In this document: in pieces, positions 1 to 5,080 of the stretch
How the letters are laid out: the number at the start of each line of letters is the position of its first letter
Position numbering within the stretch: the first letter of the stretch is position 1
NCBI GenBank assembly: GCA_937896275.1
Contig: CALBMW010000923.1
Location: 1 to 5,080 of the forward strand
Source: an uncultured Myxococcales bacterium
GTDB taxonomy: Bacteria > Myxococcota_A > Bradymonadia > UBA7976 > UBA1532
Reading direction: 5' to 3'
Length of the DNA: 5,080 bases
Translations under genes and position numbers: made by a program
The notes under the pieces: model-generated
Database searches by the model: none
What the model was told of the DNA's origin: nothing
Seen by the model: the letters and a program-made list of their open reading frames with translations, nothing else

Positions 1-491
1 TGGGCGCCGCGGTGAGCGCGGACGCGCCCACCGCCGAGATCGCCGGCGCCGAGGCGGTGGCGCCGGCGCTGGCACGAGCGATGGGGGCCGCGCGGACCGG
101 CGTGCTGGCGGGACCGATCGATCCGACCACCGGCGCGATCCTGACCGCGCCCAGCGAGGCGGGTCAGCCCTACGGCGGGCTGGGCGGCGCCGATCTCGCA
201 TTCACCCCGAGCGCGACGACGACGCTGGTGATCGCGCGCCTCGACGACGCCGGGGACGACGCCCTGCGCCGGCTGGCGGTCATGGCGGGGTATGGGGGGC
301 TGAGCACCCTGTGGGTGCGCGCGCTGGGCGCCGCGGAGGACGCCCTGCCACCCTCTTTCCTGGCGGACGGGGCGAGCTGGCGCGCGGCGCTCCGACGCGC
401 CATGCAGGCCACGGTCGATCCAGCGCAGGGCGGCCCGGCGCTGCACCACCCGGCGCGCTGGGCCCGCTGGATGCGCTTCGGCTCGGACTGA
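1..491 (+). CDS. Unrecognised protein, C-terminal part (5' end probably outside window)
   Basis: I do not recognise this protein. The frame is open from the window edge (first complete codon at 3) to a TGA at 489-491, and its third codon positions are almost all G or C, which supports real coding. A GTG at 12 could be a start, but only 11 bases precede it, so a start outside the window is at least as likely. From that GTG there are 159 residues: an Ala-rich N-terminal stretch, a Gly/Pro/Thr-rich central part with no obvious domain, a probable strand-helix segment (TTTLVIARLDDAGDDALRRL, about residues 68-87), and a C-terminus rich in Trp, Arg and His that ends in WARWMRFGSD. I see no signal peptide, membrane segment, cysteine cluster or catalytic motif in the visible part. 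It converges on the kinase gene with a 76-base gap. Coding status is fairly certain; function is unknown. Confidence 0.7.
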   Translation, partial: GAAVSADAPTAEIAGAEAVAPALARAMGAARTGVLAGPIDPTTGAILTAPSEAGQPYGGLGGADLAFTPSATTTLVIARLDDAGDDALRRLAVMAGYGGLSTLWVRALGAAEDALPPSFLADGASWRAALRRAMQATVDPAQGGPALHHPARWARWMRFGSD

Positions 492-567
492 CGCTGAACC
501 GCAGGTGCGCCCAAAGGCCGTCCGCCTCGCGCGACCGGGCTCGATTCCAGGGCACATCTCGACGGGG

Positions 568-2469
568 TCAGAGCTTCTGGTAGGGGCTCTCGGGCTGCTT
601 GGGCGCGGGGACCACCTTCGTCGGCGTCTCCGGCTGCTTGGCCACGGTGGGAGGCGTCTTGTCGCCCCCGCGCGGACGCCACGTGCGCCGTCCCTTCTTC
701 TTCAGCGCAACATCGACGGCCTGGGCCGCGCCGCCCGCCGTGGCCAGCGTGACCTGCTCGTTCTTCGTCGAGAAGCCGTCCTTGGCGAAGCGAAGCGTCA
801 CCGGCGTGTCCGAGACCGGCGGCTTCCACTCGAAGGGGGTGACCCCGAGCATGTCGTCGCCCAAGAAGACCTCGGCGCCGATCGGCTGCGAGCTGAGCGC
901 CACCCAGGCCGTCACAGCGCGCGGAGGCTCCTCCGGCGGCCTGGCCTCGGCCGCCATGGGCACCATGCTGACGTGGGCCTTCTGGGCCGTCTCGCCCTTG
1001 CCCTCGAGCACGAGATCCTGAGGCCGGTGGCCGGCGAGGCGCAGGTTGAACGTGCGCCGCTCGTTCTCTTTGAGCGTGACGGCGTAGGGCGTCGTGCCCA
1101 AGGGCTCGTCCCCGGCCAGCACCTCGGCGCCGGTGGGCGTCGACTCGAGCGTGAAGGTGATCTCTCGCGCGCGAGAGTCGATGACGATGCGCTCGGGCGA
1201 GTCGCCCTCGTCGTCCGTCGTGCCCGCGGCGGCGTGGGTGGCGGCCTCGGGCCCAAACGCGCCGATCCGCCAGTAATAGGCCGCCCCGCCGACGGCTGCG
1301 AGCACCAGCACCGCGGCGACCCACTTGCTCCGCCCGCCCCGCGGCGACGCGATCGCGTCGTCCAGCAGATCGGGCACGGGCGGCGGCATCGTCGCGAGGT
1401 GCCCGGTGTGGTCCGGGGTCGAGCGCCTCGGCGCGTCGGCCTGTGCGCCGGTCGATGGACCCTGAGACCCGCTCGGCCGAGCGCTCGCGGGCGCGCCGGA
1501 CCGTCGGTTCGCCCGCGCCTCGAGCTTCTGCGCGTCGAAGAACAGGCGCGCGTTGGTGCTCGTGATCTCACCCATCTCGTATTGCACTTGCTGGATGCGC
1601 GTGATCAGCTCGCCCGCGCTCTGGATGCGCTCCTCGCGATCCTTCGCCAGGCACTCGTTGATGAGCTCGGCCACCGCGTCGGTGATGTCCGCGTCGGGAG
1701 CGGTCTCCCGGATGTCCGGCGGCGCCTTCGACGCCTGCGCCATCATCACCGCCATGGGCGTGGCGCCGTCGAAGGGCGCCTTGCCCGCCAGCAACTCGTA
1801 GATGATCACGCCCATCGAGTACACGTCGGTGCGGTGGTCGATCTTCTGCCCGTGCACCTGTTCGGGGCTCATGTAGTGCGGGGTGCCGAAGATCGCGCCG
1901 GCCATGGTGAGCGTCTTGCCCCCCGTGATCTCGTCCGCTTCGCCATGCATGATCTTGGCGATCCCAAAATCCAGCACCTTGGCGAAGTCGGGATCGTTGC
2001 CGACCTTTTCGATCTGGATGTTCTCTGGCTTCAGATCGCGGTGCACGATGCCCAGCTGATGGGCCTCGGCGACCGCGCCGGCCACCTGATCCATCATGTG
2101 CAGCGTGCGCGACAGGGGCAGCGGGCCGTCCTCGCGCAGCATGCTGTAGAGGCTTCGACCGCCGAGCAGCTCCATGGCCATGAACAGGAAGCCGTCTTCG
2201 GTGCGGCCATAGTCGAAGATGGTGATCGTGTTGGGGTGGCGCAGCCGCGAGACGCTCAGGGCCTCCTGCTGGAAGCGGGCGAGCAGCTGCTCGTCGCCCG
2301 CGAGCTGGGCGCGCAGGATCTTCAGCGCGACCATCCGGTTCATCGAGACCTGGCGCGCCTGGAAGACGCGACCCATGCCGCCCTCGCCGATGAGCTTCAC
2401 GATCTCGTAGCGGCCGCCGTCGACGGTCGCGCCGATCAGCGAGTCGTTGACGGGCAGGCTCTCGCTCAT
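568..2469 (-). CDS. Receptor-type Ser/Thr protein kinase with two PEGA domains
   Basis: This is a membrane-anchored PknB-type (Hanks) Ser/Thr kinase of 633 residues from ATG 2469. The kinase domain spans about residues 17-290. It has a Gly-rich loop GEGGMG (28-33), ATP-binding Lys50, probable helix-C Glu69, HRDLKPEN with catalytic Asp145, DFG (167-169) and GTPHYMSPE (195-203). Thr186, Thr188 and Thr196 lie in the activation segment, so the core looks fully active. A Pro/Ser/Thr-rich juxtamembrane linker (about 325-375) leads to a single membrane helix (383-400). Two extracytoplasmic PEGA domains follow, marked by PTGAEV with LGTTP (445-461) and PIGAEV with LGVTP (529-545), then a Lys/Pro-rich tail. 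PEGA domains are known envelope modules; the ligand is unknown. The ATG overlaps the upstream TGA as ATGA, which favours it over GTG 2475 and implies translational coupling to the TPR-PEGA gene. No strong ribosome binding site precedes it. The substrate cannot be read from the sequence. Confidence 0.95.
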   Translation of the reverse strand: MSESLPVNDSLIGATVDGGRYEIVKLIGEGGMGRVFQARQVSMNRMVALKILRAQLAGDEQLLARFQQEALSVSRLRHPNTITIFDYGRTEDGFLFMAMELLGGRSLYSMLREDGPLPLSRTLHMMDQVAGAVAEAHQLGIVHRDLKPENIQIEKVGNDPDFAKVLDFGIAKIMHGEADEITGGKTLTMAGAIFGTPHYMSPEQVHGQKIDHRTDVYSMGVIIYELLAGKAPFDGATPMAVMMAQASKAPPDIRETAPDADITDAVAELINECLAKDREERIQSAGELITRIQQVQYEMGEITSTNARLFFDAQKLEARANRRSGAPASARPSGSQGPSTGAQADAPRRSTPDHTGHLATMPPPVPDLLDDAIASPRGGRSKWVAAVLVLAAVGGAAYYWRIGAFGPEAATHAAAGTTDDEGDSPERIVIDSRAREITFTLESTPTGAEVLAGDEPLGTTPYAVTLKENERRTFNLRLAGHRPQDLVLEGKGETAQKAHVSMVPMAAEARPPEEPPRAVTAWVALSSQPIGAEVFLGDDMLGVTPFEWKPPVSDTPVTLRFAKDGFSTKNEQVTLATAGGAAQAVDVALKKKGRRTWRPRGGDKTPPTVAKQPETPTKVVPAPKQPESPYQKL

Positions 2470-3416
2470 CGCCACGCCGCCGGGGTCATCGCCGCGGCCT
2501 CGGGCGCGCGGCCGGCTGTGTCATCGCCGGTCAGCAGCAGCACGAGCCCGGTGGTCGCGCTGGCGAGCCCGCCGAGCAGCAGCCCGTCGGTGGCGTAGGC
2601 GAGCGCTTGGCCGTCCTCCTGCAGTCCGTCGTAGTTGGCCCGGCTCGAGCGCTTGGTACCCGCGTCGATGTCGTCGAGCTCGCCCGACTTGCCGAGGGCC
2701 AGCGAGCCCGTGATGGCCGAGCCTGCCAGCAGGGCCCCGCCCACGCCGATCAGCACCCAGGCCCCCACCTTGCCGCCGCCCTCGCCCGCCGGCGGTGGCG
2801 CGGCGATCGACACCAGGGTCACGTCGTGGTGAACCGGGGCCTCGTCCAGGGCGAGCTCGGATCGGCTGCGCGCGAACCCGGAGCGCTCGAGCACCACGAA
2901 GTGTTTGCCCGGCGCCACCTGGGCCTTGAGCGGGGTCTGGCCGGCCTCGCGGCCGTCGATGAACACCGTCGCGCCGTCGGGGTGGCTGGTGACGACGAGC
3001 TCGACCTCGCGCCCCTGCTGCGACTGCGCCGCGAGCCGCTCGAGGGCGGGCAAACCGTCGGCCACCGCCTTGGCGTCGGGCGCCGTGGGGGCGGCCTCGA
3101 GGTAGAGCCGGTAGTACCTGATCGCGGCCTCGTAGTTGCCCCACTCTTCGAACGCGCGCGCGATGTTGAACAGCAGGACGGGGCTGGGATCCATGCGCTG
3201 GGCTCGCGTGAACTCGCCGATGGCTTCGGCGTAGCGTTTGGCCTTGAAGTGCGCGACGCCCCGCTGGTAGGCGGCGCGCGCTCGTGCGTCGCCGGTCGGC
3301 GCAGGCGCGGCCGCGATCGCGTCGCCGGGCGGCGCGCCTTCGGGCTGTGCGTGAGTCGGGAGCGGAGCCAGCGTCAGGCTCGCGCCCACGATCACGAAGA
3401 TCGCCGGCCTGTACAT
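2466..3416 (-). CDS. Secreted TPR-PEGA protein with two C-terminal membrane segments
   Basis: The 316-residue protein starts at ATG 3416. This start gives a plausible Sec signal peptide: one Arg, a hydrophobic core (5-19) and a likely cleavage after THA (A23/Q24). A Pro/Ala-rich spacer follows. Two TPR-like helix pairs lie at about 45-78 (AYQRGVAHFKAKRYAEAIGEF) and 79-112 (LLFNIARAFEEWGNYEAAIRYY). A PEGA domain covers about 138-203, with HPDGATVFIDG and AGQTPLKAQVAPGKH. After a Gly-rich linker come two membrane segments (about 217-241 and 275-295) separated by a charged loop. TPR units bind protein partners and PEGA domains are envelope-associated; the predicted topology puts both outside the cytoplasm. 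It overlaps the kinase gene by four bases (ATGA), so the pair is probably co-translated, and both carry PEGA domains. A role as envelope partner, sensor or substrate of the kinase is inference. The frame stays open upstream to 3680, but that extension overlaps yacG and would bury the signal peptide. Confidence 0.88.
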   Translation of the reverse strand: MYRPAIFVIVGASLTLAPLPTHAQPEGAPPGDAIAAAPAPTGDARARAAYQRGVAHFKAKRYAEAIGEFTRAQRMDPSPVLLFNIARAFEEWGNYEAAIRYYRLYLEAAPTAPDAKAVADGLPALERLAAQSQQGREVELVVTSHPDGATVFIDGREAGQTPLKAQVAPGKHFVVLERSGFARSRSELALDEAPVHHDVTLVSIAAPPPAGEGGGKVGAWVLIGVGGALLAGSAITGSLALGKSGELDDIDAGTKRSSRANYDGLQEDGQALAYATDGLLLGGLASATTGLVLLLTGDDTAGRAPEAAAMTPAAWR

Positions 3417-3429
3417 TCCTAGCCCCCCC
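3417..3429 (-). promoter_or_regulatory. Candidate ribosome binding site of the TPR-PEGA gene
   Basis: On the minus strand a run of seven G (3429-3423) lies six bases upstream of ATG 3416, followed by CTAGGA directly against the start codon. The G run can pair with the anti-Shine-Dalgarno pyrimidines through G-C and G-U pairs; the AGGA is too close to serve well. It supports the choice of this ATG, but it is not a textbook site. Confidence 0.4.
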
Positions 3430-3465
3430 GCGCCCCGGGCGCACGGGTGCCGCTCGTCCGGGCGG

Positions 3466-3495
3466 ATGCTAGCACACGGCTCGCGGGCCGAACAA
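3466..3495 (-). promoter_or_regulatory. Candidate sigma70-type promoter for the TPR-PEGA/kinase pair
   Basis: Read on the minus strand, a TTGTTC -35 (3495-3490) is separated by 18 bases from a TAGCAT -10 (3471-3466). The -10 is preceded by TGC, which gives an extended -10. It matches consensus at 4 of 6 positions and the -35 at 3 of 6. The predicted start near 3459 leaves a leader of about 40 bases before ATG 3416. The AT-containing patch (AACAAAGATG, ATGCTAGCA) stands out in a very GC-rich gap. If real, it lets the pair be expressed apart from the membrane protein and yacG upstream. It was found by eye. Confidence 0.45.
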
Positions 3496-3511
3496 AGATG
3501 GCGGGGGCCGC

Positions 3512-3712
3512 TCAATCGTCGTCCTCGCGCGATCCGGGGTCCATGGGCGGCGAATCGAGCGCCGGGCCGCTGATCACGTACTTCTCGCCGAACCACTTGC
3601 CGAGGTCGATGTCCCGGCAGCGCCCCGAGCAGAAGGGCGCGTCGCGGTTCTCCCGCCGGGGGGCCGCCTGCCGCCCGCACTGGGGGCAGGGTCGGTCAGT
3701 GGTCGCGCTCAC
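3512..3712 (-). CDS. yacG: DNA gyrase inhibitor YacG (zinc-binding)
   Basis: The 66-residue product matches the YacG family closely in length and motif order. It has CPQCG (Cys9, Cys12), then FCSGRC (Cys28, Cys32), supplying the four zinc ligands. The family signature RCRDIDLGKWFGEKYVI follows (31-47), then a short tail ending SREDDD. In Escherichia coli YacG is known to bind the C-terminal region of GyrB and block DNA binding by gyrase, so the expected role is cytoplasmic tuning of gyrase activity. The start is GTG 3712, which overlaps the upstream TGA as GTGA and has a good Shine-Dalgarno four bases before it. Longer readings in this frame run into the membrane protein gene and are not credible. 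The gene is not beside coaE here, unlike the E. coli arrangement; its partner is a polytopic membrane protein. The acidic tail is normal for the family. Confidence 0.93.
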   Translation of the reverse strand: MSATTDRPCPQCGRQAAPRRENRDAPFCSGRCRDIDLGKWFGEKYVISGPALDSPPMDPGSREDDD

Positions 3713-4632
3713 GGCGTCACCCCCATTCGGTTGAAGCGGCCGCCGCCCGATCGCATGCGAGCCCGCCGGCGGGCCAGCCGACGATCGATGAACAGCAGGC
3801 GCAAGCGGTCGGTGAGGTGGCGCGGGCGCCAGAGGCCGGTCACCAGCATCCAGGCCGCCGCGATGGCGGCCAGCGACGCCATGCCCATCATCACGCTGAA
3901 GAGGATCATGTCCATGACTCCGAGGCCCACGAGGACCCACACGGCCTGTCGCGCCTCGATGTTGAGGAACGCGAGGCGCGCCCGGCCATTGAGCAGGCAC
4001 CAGGCGGTGAGCACGCCGGTGATCATGTCGGCCGGGACGTCCGGCAGCGCCGGCTGGCTGCCGAGGAGCGGCAGGACCGAGCCGGGCACCAGCCACGCCA
4101 GCAGCGCGACCGTGAGGCTCGGGGCGAGCCCCACGACGCCACAGAAGATCAACGTGCGCCGCATCCCCCAACGGATCTCGACCGCCGTCACGAACCAGAG
4201 GATCGCGATCGCCGACGCCGCCCAGCCCCAGCCGCAGCCGGGCAGCACGAACAGGTTGACCAGCCAGAGGGCGCCCAGCGCCCCGGCCGCGGCCACCGCC
4301 ATACGGTTGCGGTCGCGGTGCCACGCGGCGATCACCTCGCGCTGGAACATGAACGCGAAGAGCGCCACGAAGATCAGCAAGCGAAAGATGGGCGCGGGCG
4401 GCGCCACCAGGGCGTTCGTCAGCAGCGCGGTCAGGTGCAGGTCGGGCAAGGTCGACGGGCCCACGACCAGCCACTGGACCACGGCGCGAGGGCTCCACAC
4501 CGCCAGCGCCGTGAGCACGGTCAGGGCGACCGCGAGCCTCTGCGCGCCGGGCGTCGGCCGGGGCCACGCGCCCGCGCCGAAGCGCCCGCCGGAGCGGGCG
4601 CCTCCTCTCACCACTCGGAGCGGACGTCGCAC
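3709..4632 (-). CDS. Polytopic inner-membrane protein, possibly a rhomboid-like pseudoprotease
   Basis: The 307-residue protein has a basic N-terminus (to about 31) and about seven hydrophobic segments, near 32-48, 82-98, 112-130, 136-155, 160-184, 231-248 and 250-268. It ends in a strongly basic cytoplasmic tail (RDRRLARRRARMR-like, about 276-300). The family is not certain. The order of features resembles rhomboid proteins: a first helix, a loop with LTALLTNALVAPPAP, a helix ending in a Glu (REVIAAW), more helices, then an Arg-rich tail. The catalytic GxSG is absent; the corresponding region reads PGCGWGWAAS (131-140), and no His is visible in a late helix. If it is rhomboid-like it is probably inactive as a protease. 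GTG 4632 is chosen because a promoter-like -35/-10 lies just upstream; no Shine-Dalgarno precedes it, and GTG codons 7 and 8 are alternatives. It overlaps yacG by GTGA. A membrane protein is certain; the family is a guess. Confidence 0.8.
   Translation of the reverse strand: MRRPLRVVRGGARSGGRFGAGAWPRPTPGAQRLAVALTVLTALAVWSPRAVVQWLVVGPSTLPDLHLTALLTNALVAPPAPIFRLLIFVALFAFMFQREVIAAWHRDRNRMAVAAAGALGALWLVNLFVLPGCGWGWAASAIAILWFVTAVEIRWGMRRTLIFCGVVGLAPSLTVALLAWLVPGSVLPLLGSQPALPDVPADMITGVLTAWCLLNGRARLAFLNIEARQAVWVLVGLGVMDMILFSVMMGMASLAAIAAAWMLVTGLWRPRHLTDRLRLLFIDRRLARRRARMRSGGGRFNRMGVTP
3717..3724 (-). promoter_or_regulatory. Shine-Dalgarno of yacG that fixes its GTG start
   Basis: The minus strand reads GGGGGTGA here, one mismatch from GGAGGTGA, with four bases before GTG 3712. 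It lies inside the last codons of the upstream membrane protein gene. This supports GTG 3712 as the yacG start and reinitiation or coupling from the upstream gene. Confidence 0.6.
4579..4604 (-). other. Strong RNA hairpin with UCCG tetraloop inside early coding region
   Basis: On the minus strand, GCGCCCGC (4601-4594) and GCGGGCGC (4589-4582) form a perfect 8-bp stem closing on loop UCCG through a C-G pair, an UNCG-type tetraloop. Outward, G-U, A-U and G-C pairs extend it to 11 bp. The 5' arm overlaps an AGGAGG at 4606-4601. It covers about codons 10-18 of the membrane protein gene. There is no U-tract, so it is not an intrinsic terminator. The pairing is read directly; a role in translation or mRNA stability is inference. 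Confidence 0.5.
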
Positions 4633-4640
4633 GGTCGGGC

Positions 4641-4669
4641 ATGGTAGTCGCGTTGCCGCGGCGCGTCAC
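4641..4669 (-). promoter_or_regulatory. Candidate sigma70-type promoter of the membrane protein/yacG unit
   Basis: The minus strand has GTGACG (4669-4664, 4 of 6 to TTGACA), a 17-base spacer and TACCAT (4646-4641, 4 of 6 to TATAAT). The expected start of transcription, about seven bases past the -10, falls near 4634, right at GTG 4632. The mRNA would then be leaderless or nearly so, in line with the missing Shine-Dalgarno. It sits in a 97-base divergent gap shared with the zinc-ribbon gene. Confidence 0.5.
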
Positions 4670-4677
4670 GGGCGGAG

Positions 4678-4706
4678 TTCGCGCCGACGCGGCCCTATGG
4701 TAGAGT
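4678..4706 (+). promoter_or_regulatory. Candidate promoter of the zinc-ribbon gene
   Basis: TTCGCG (4678-4683, 3 of 6) is followed after 17 bases by TAGAGT (4701-4706, 4 of 6), which would start transcription near 4713. An overlapping TATGGT (4696-4701) is an alternative -10 but has no good -35. The signal is weak and rests mainly on the AT-containing island TATGGTAGAGT in a GC-rich gap and on its position before the gene. Confidence 0.35.
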
Positions 4707-4718
4707 CGCCGTTTCGAC

Positions 4719-4725
4719 GGGGGGG
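4719..4725 (+). promoter_or_regulatory. Candidate G-run ribosome binding site for TTG 4730
   Basis: Seven G residues lie four bases upstream of TTG 4730. They can pair with the anti-Shine-Dalgarno by G-C and G-U pairs. The same kind of G7 run precedes ATG 3416. It favours TTG 4730 over the in-frame ATG at 4697, which has no purine-rich site upstream and lies inside the candidate -10 region. Confidence 0.35.
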
Positions 4726-4729
4726 CGCG

Positions 4730-5080
4730 TTGGCGTACAAGGCCTGCTTCCACTGCGAACTGCTCTTCGAGGTCGACCCGAGCGCCACGGCTCAGACCAA
4801 CGTCTGCCCGCAGTGCGACGGCCCCATCGAGGACTACGAGCCCGACGCCGCGGAGCTCGACGGCGGTGAGCTGTTCGACGAGCCGGGATCCCCGCGCTCG
4901 ACCGAGGAAGACTCGATCGTGGCGACCGTCGCCTTCGACGGCCTCGCCGAGAAGGTGCGCGACAAGCTCTCCGCGCGGGCGTCCGAGCAGCGCGCGAGGC
5001 CCGCCGCTCCCGCCCCACCCGCGCCGCGACCGGTGGCCATCCCGACCCCAGCCTCGGAGCCGCCCGCGCCTGTCCGCCAC
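4730..5080 (+). CDS. N-terminal zinc-ribbon protein with low-complexity linker (3' end outside window)
   Basis: The visible 117 codons from TTG 4730 are open to the window edge with strong G/C at third positions. The N-terminus carries ACFHCELLFEV (Cys6, Cys9) and NVCPQCDG (Cys26, Cys29), a four-cysteine zinc ribbon similar in layout to the short ribbons of the MJ0042 type at the front of many deltaproteobacterial proteins. An acidic stretch follows (about 33-62), then a possible helix FDGLAEKVRDKLSARASEQ (about 70-88), then a Pro/Ala-rich linker (from about 91) that reaches the edge. This looks like a binding head tethered to a further domain not seen here, so function cannot be assigned. 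ATG 4697 would add MVESPFRRGGA but has no ribosome site. The gene diverges from the membrane protein gene with 97 bases between starts. Confidence 0.75.
   Translation, partial: MAYKACFHCELLFEVDPSATAQTNVCPQCDGPIEDYEPDAAELDGGELFDEPGSPRSTEEDSIVATVAFDGLAEKVRDKLSARASEQRARPAAPAPPAPRPVAIPTPASEPPAPVRH

Noticed and set aside
535..551. tRNA T-arm-like sequence (CTCGATT loop between CCGGG and CCAGG) in the convergent gap
   Set aside because: One stem mismatch, the first loop base is C where T is expected, and no matching acceptor or anticodon stem lies at the right distance. Treated as chance, not a tRNA or attachment-site remnant.
492..567. Intrinsic terminator between the converging genes
   Set aside because: Only 3-4 bp stems are visible and there is no T-tract on either strand, so no terminator can be supported.
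170..1324. 384-residue minus-strand frame crossing the convergent gap
   Set aside because: It overlaps both the left plus-strand gene and the kinase in another frame, is Arg/Gly/Ala-rich and shows no domain.
2470..2475. GTG 2475 as kinase start
   Set aside because: It adds only two residues. ATG 2469 makes the standard ATGA overlap, so it is preferred, though GTG cannot be excluded.
505..2598. 697-residue open frame on the plus strand opposite the kinase gene
   Set aside because: It is antisense to a gene with an intact kinase and PEGA domains. Its translation is Arg/His/Gly-rich without any domain, as expected for the complement of high-GC coding DNA.
3417..3680. N-terminal extension of the TPR-PEGA protein by 88 residues
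   Set aside because: It would overlap yacG, contains low-complexity Arg-rich sequence and would place the signal peptide internally.
3817..4647. 276-residue plus-strand frame opposite the membrane protein
   Set aside because: Very rich in Arg, His, Gln, Glu and Asp, the usual complement of a hydrophobic GC-rich gene. No motif is visible.
3512..5080. Long minus-strand frame ending in yacG
   Set aside because: Only the last 66 residues match YacG. The rest is out of frame with the membrane protein and antisense to the zinc-ribbon gene.

Overview
The window is very GC-rich, with G or C at nearly every third codon position in the coding frames. Together with a PknB-type kinase carrying PEGA domains and a paired TPR-PEGA envelope protein, this suggests a member of the Myxococcota or a related deltaproteobacterial lineage. 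That assignment is inference; there is no rRNA or marker gene here to settle it. No mobile element, CRISPR array or RNA gene was found.

Layout from left to right. The 3' end of an unrecognised plus-strand gene stops at 491. After a 76-base convergent gap with no obvious intrinsic terminator, four minus-strand genes fill 568-4632. In transcription order these are a polytopic membrane protein (4632-3709), the gyrase inhibitor yacG (3712-3512), a secreted TPR-PEGA protein with two C-terminal membrane segments (3416-2466), and a receptor-type Ser/Thr kinase with two extracytoplasmic PEGA domains (2469-568). At the right edge a plus-strand gene encoding an N-terminal zinc ribbon starts at about 4730 and leaves the window.

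The minus-strand genes form two tightly coupled pairs. The membrane protein and yacG overlap by GTGA; the TPR-PEGA protein and the kinase overlap by ATGA. A 95-base gap between the pairs carries a plausible promoter, so they may be one long operon or two units. The second pair looks like a signalling module: both products put PEGA domains into the envelope, and the kinase has an intact catalytic core in the cytoplasm.

Points most worth a second look: the membrane protein resembles a rhomboid that has lost its catalytic residues; its best promoter predicts a leaderless or nearly leaderless mRNA starting at GTG 4632; a perfect UNCG-type hairpin fused to an internal AGGAGG lies within its first 18 codons; and the kinase/TPR-PEGA pair has a coordinated architecture. 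These are moderate leads. Nothing in the window clearly amounts to an undescribed system.
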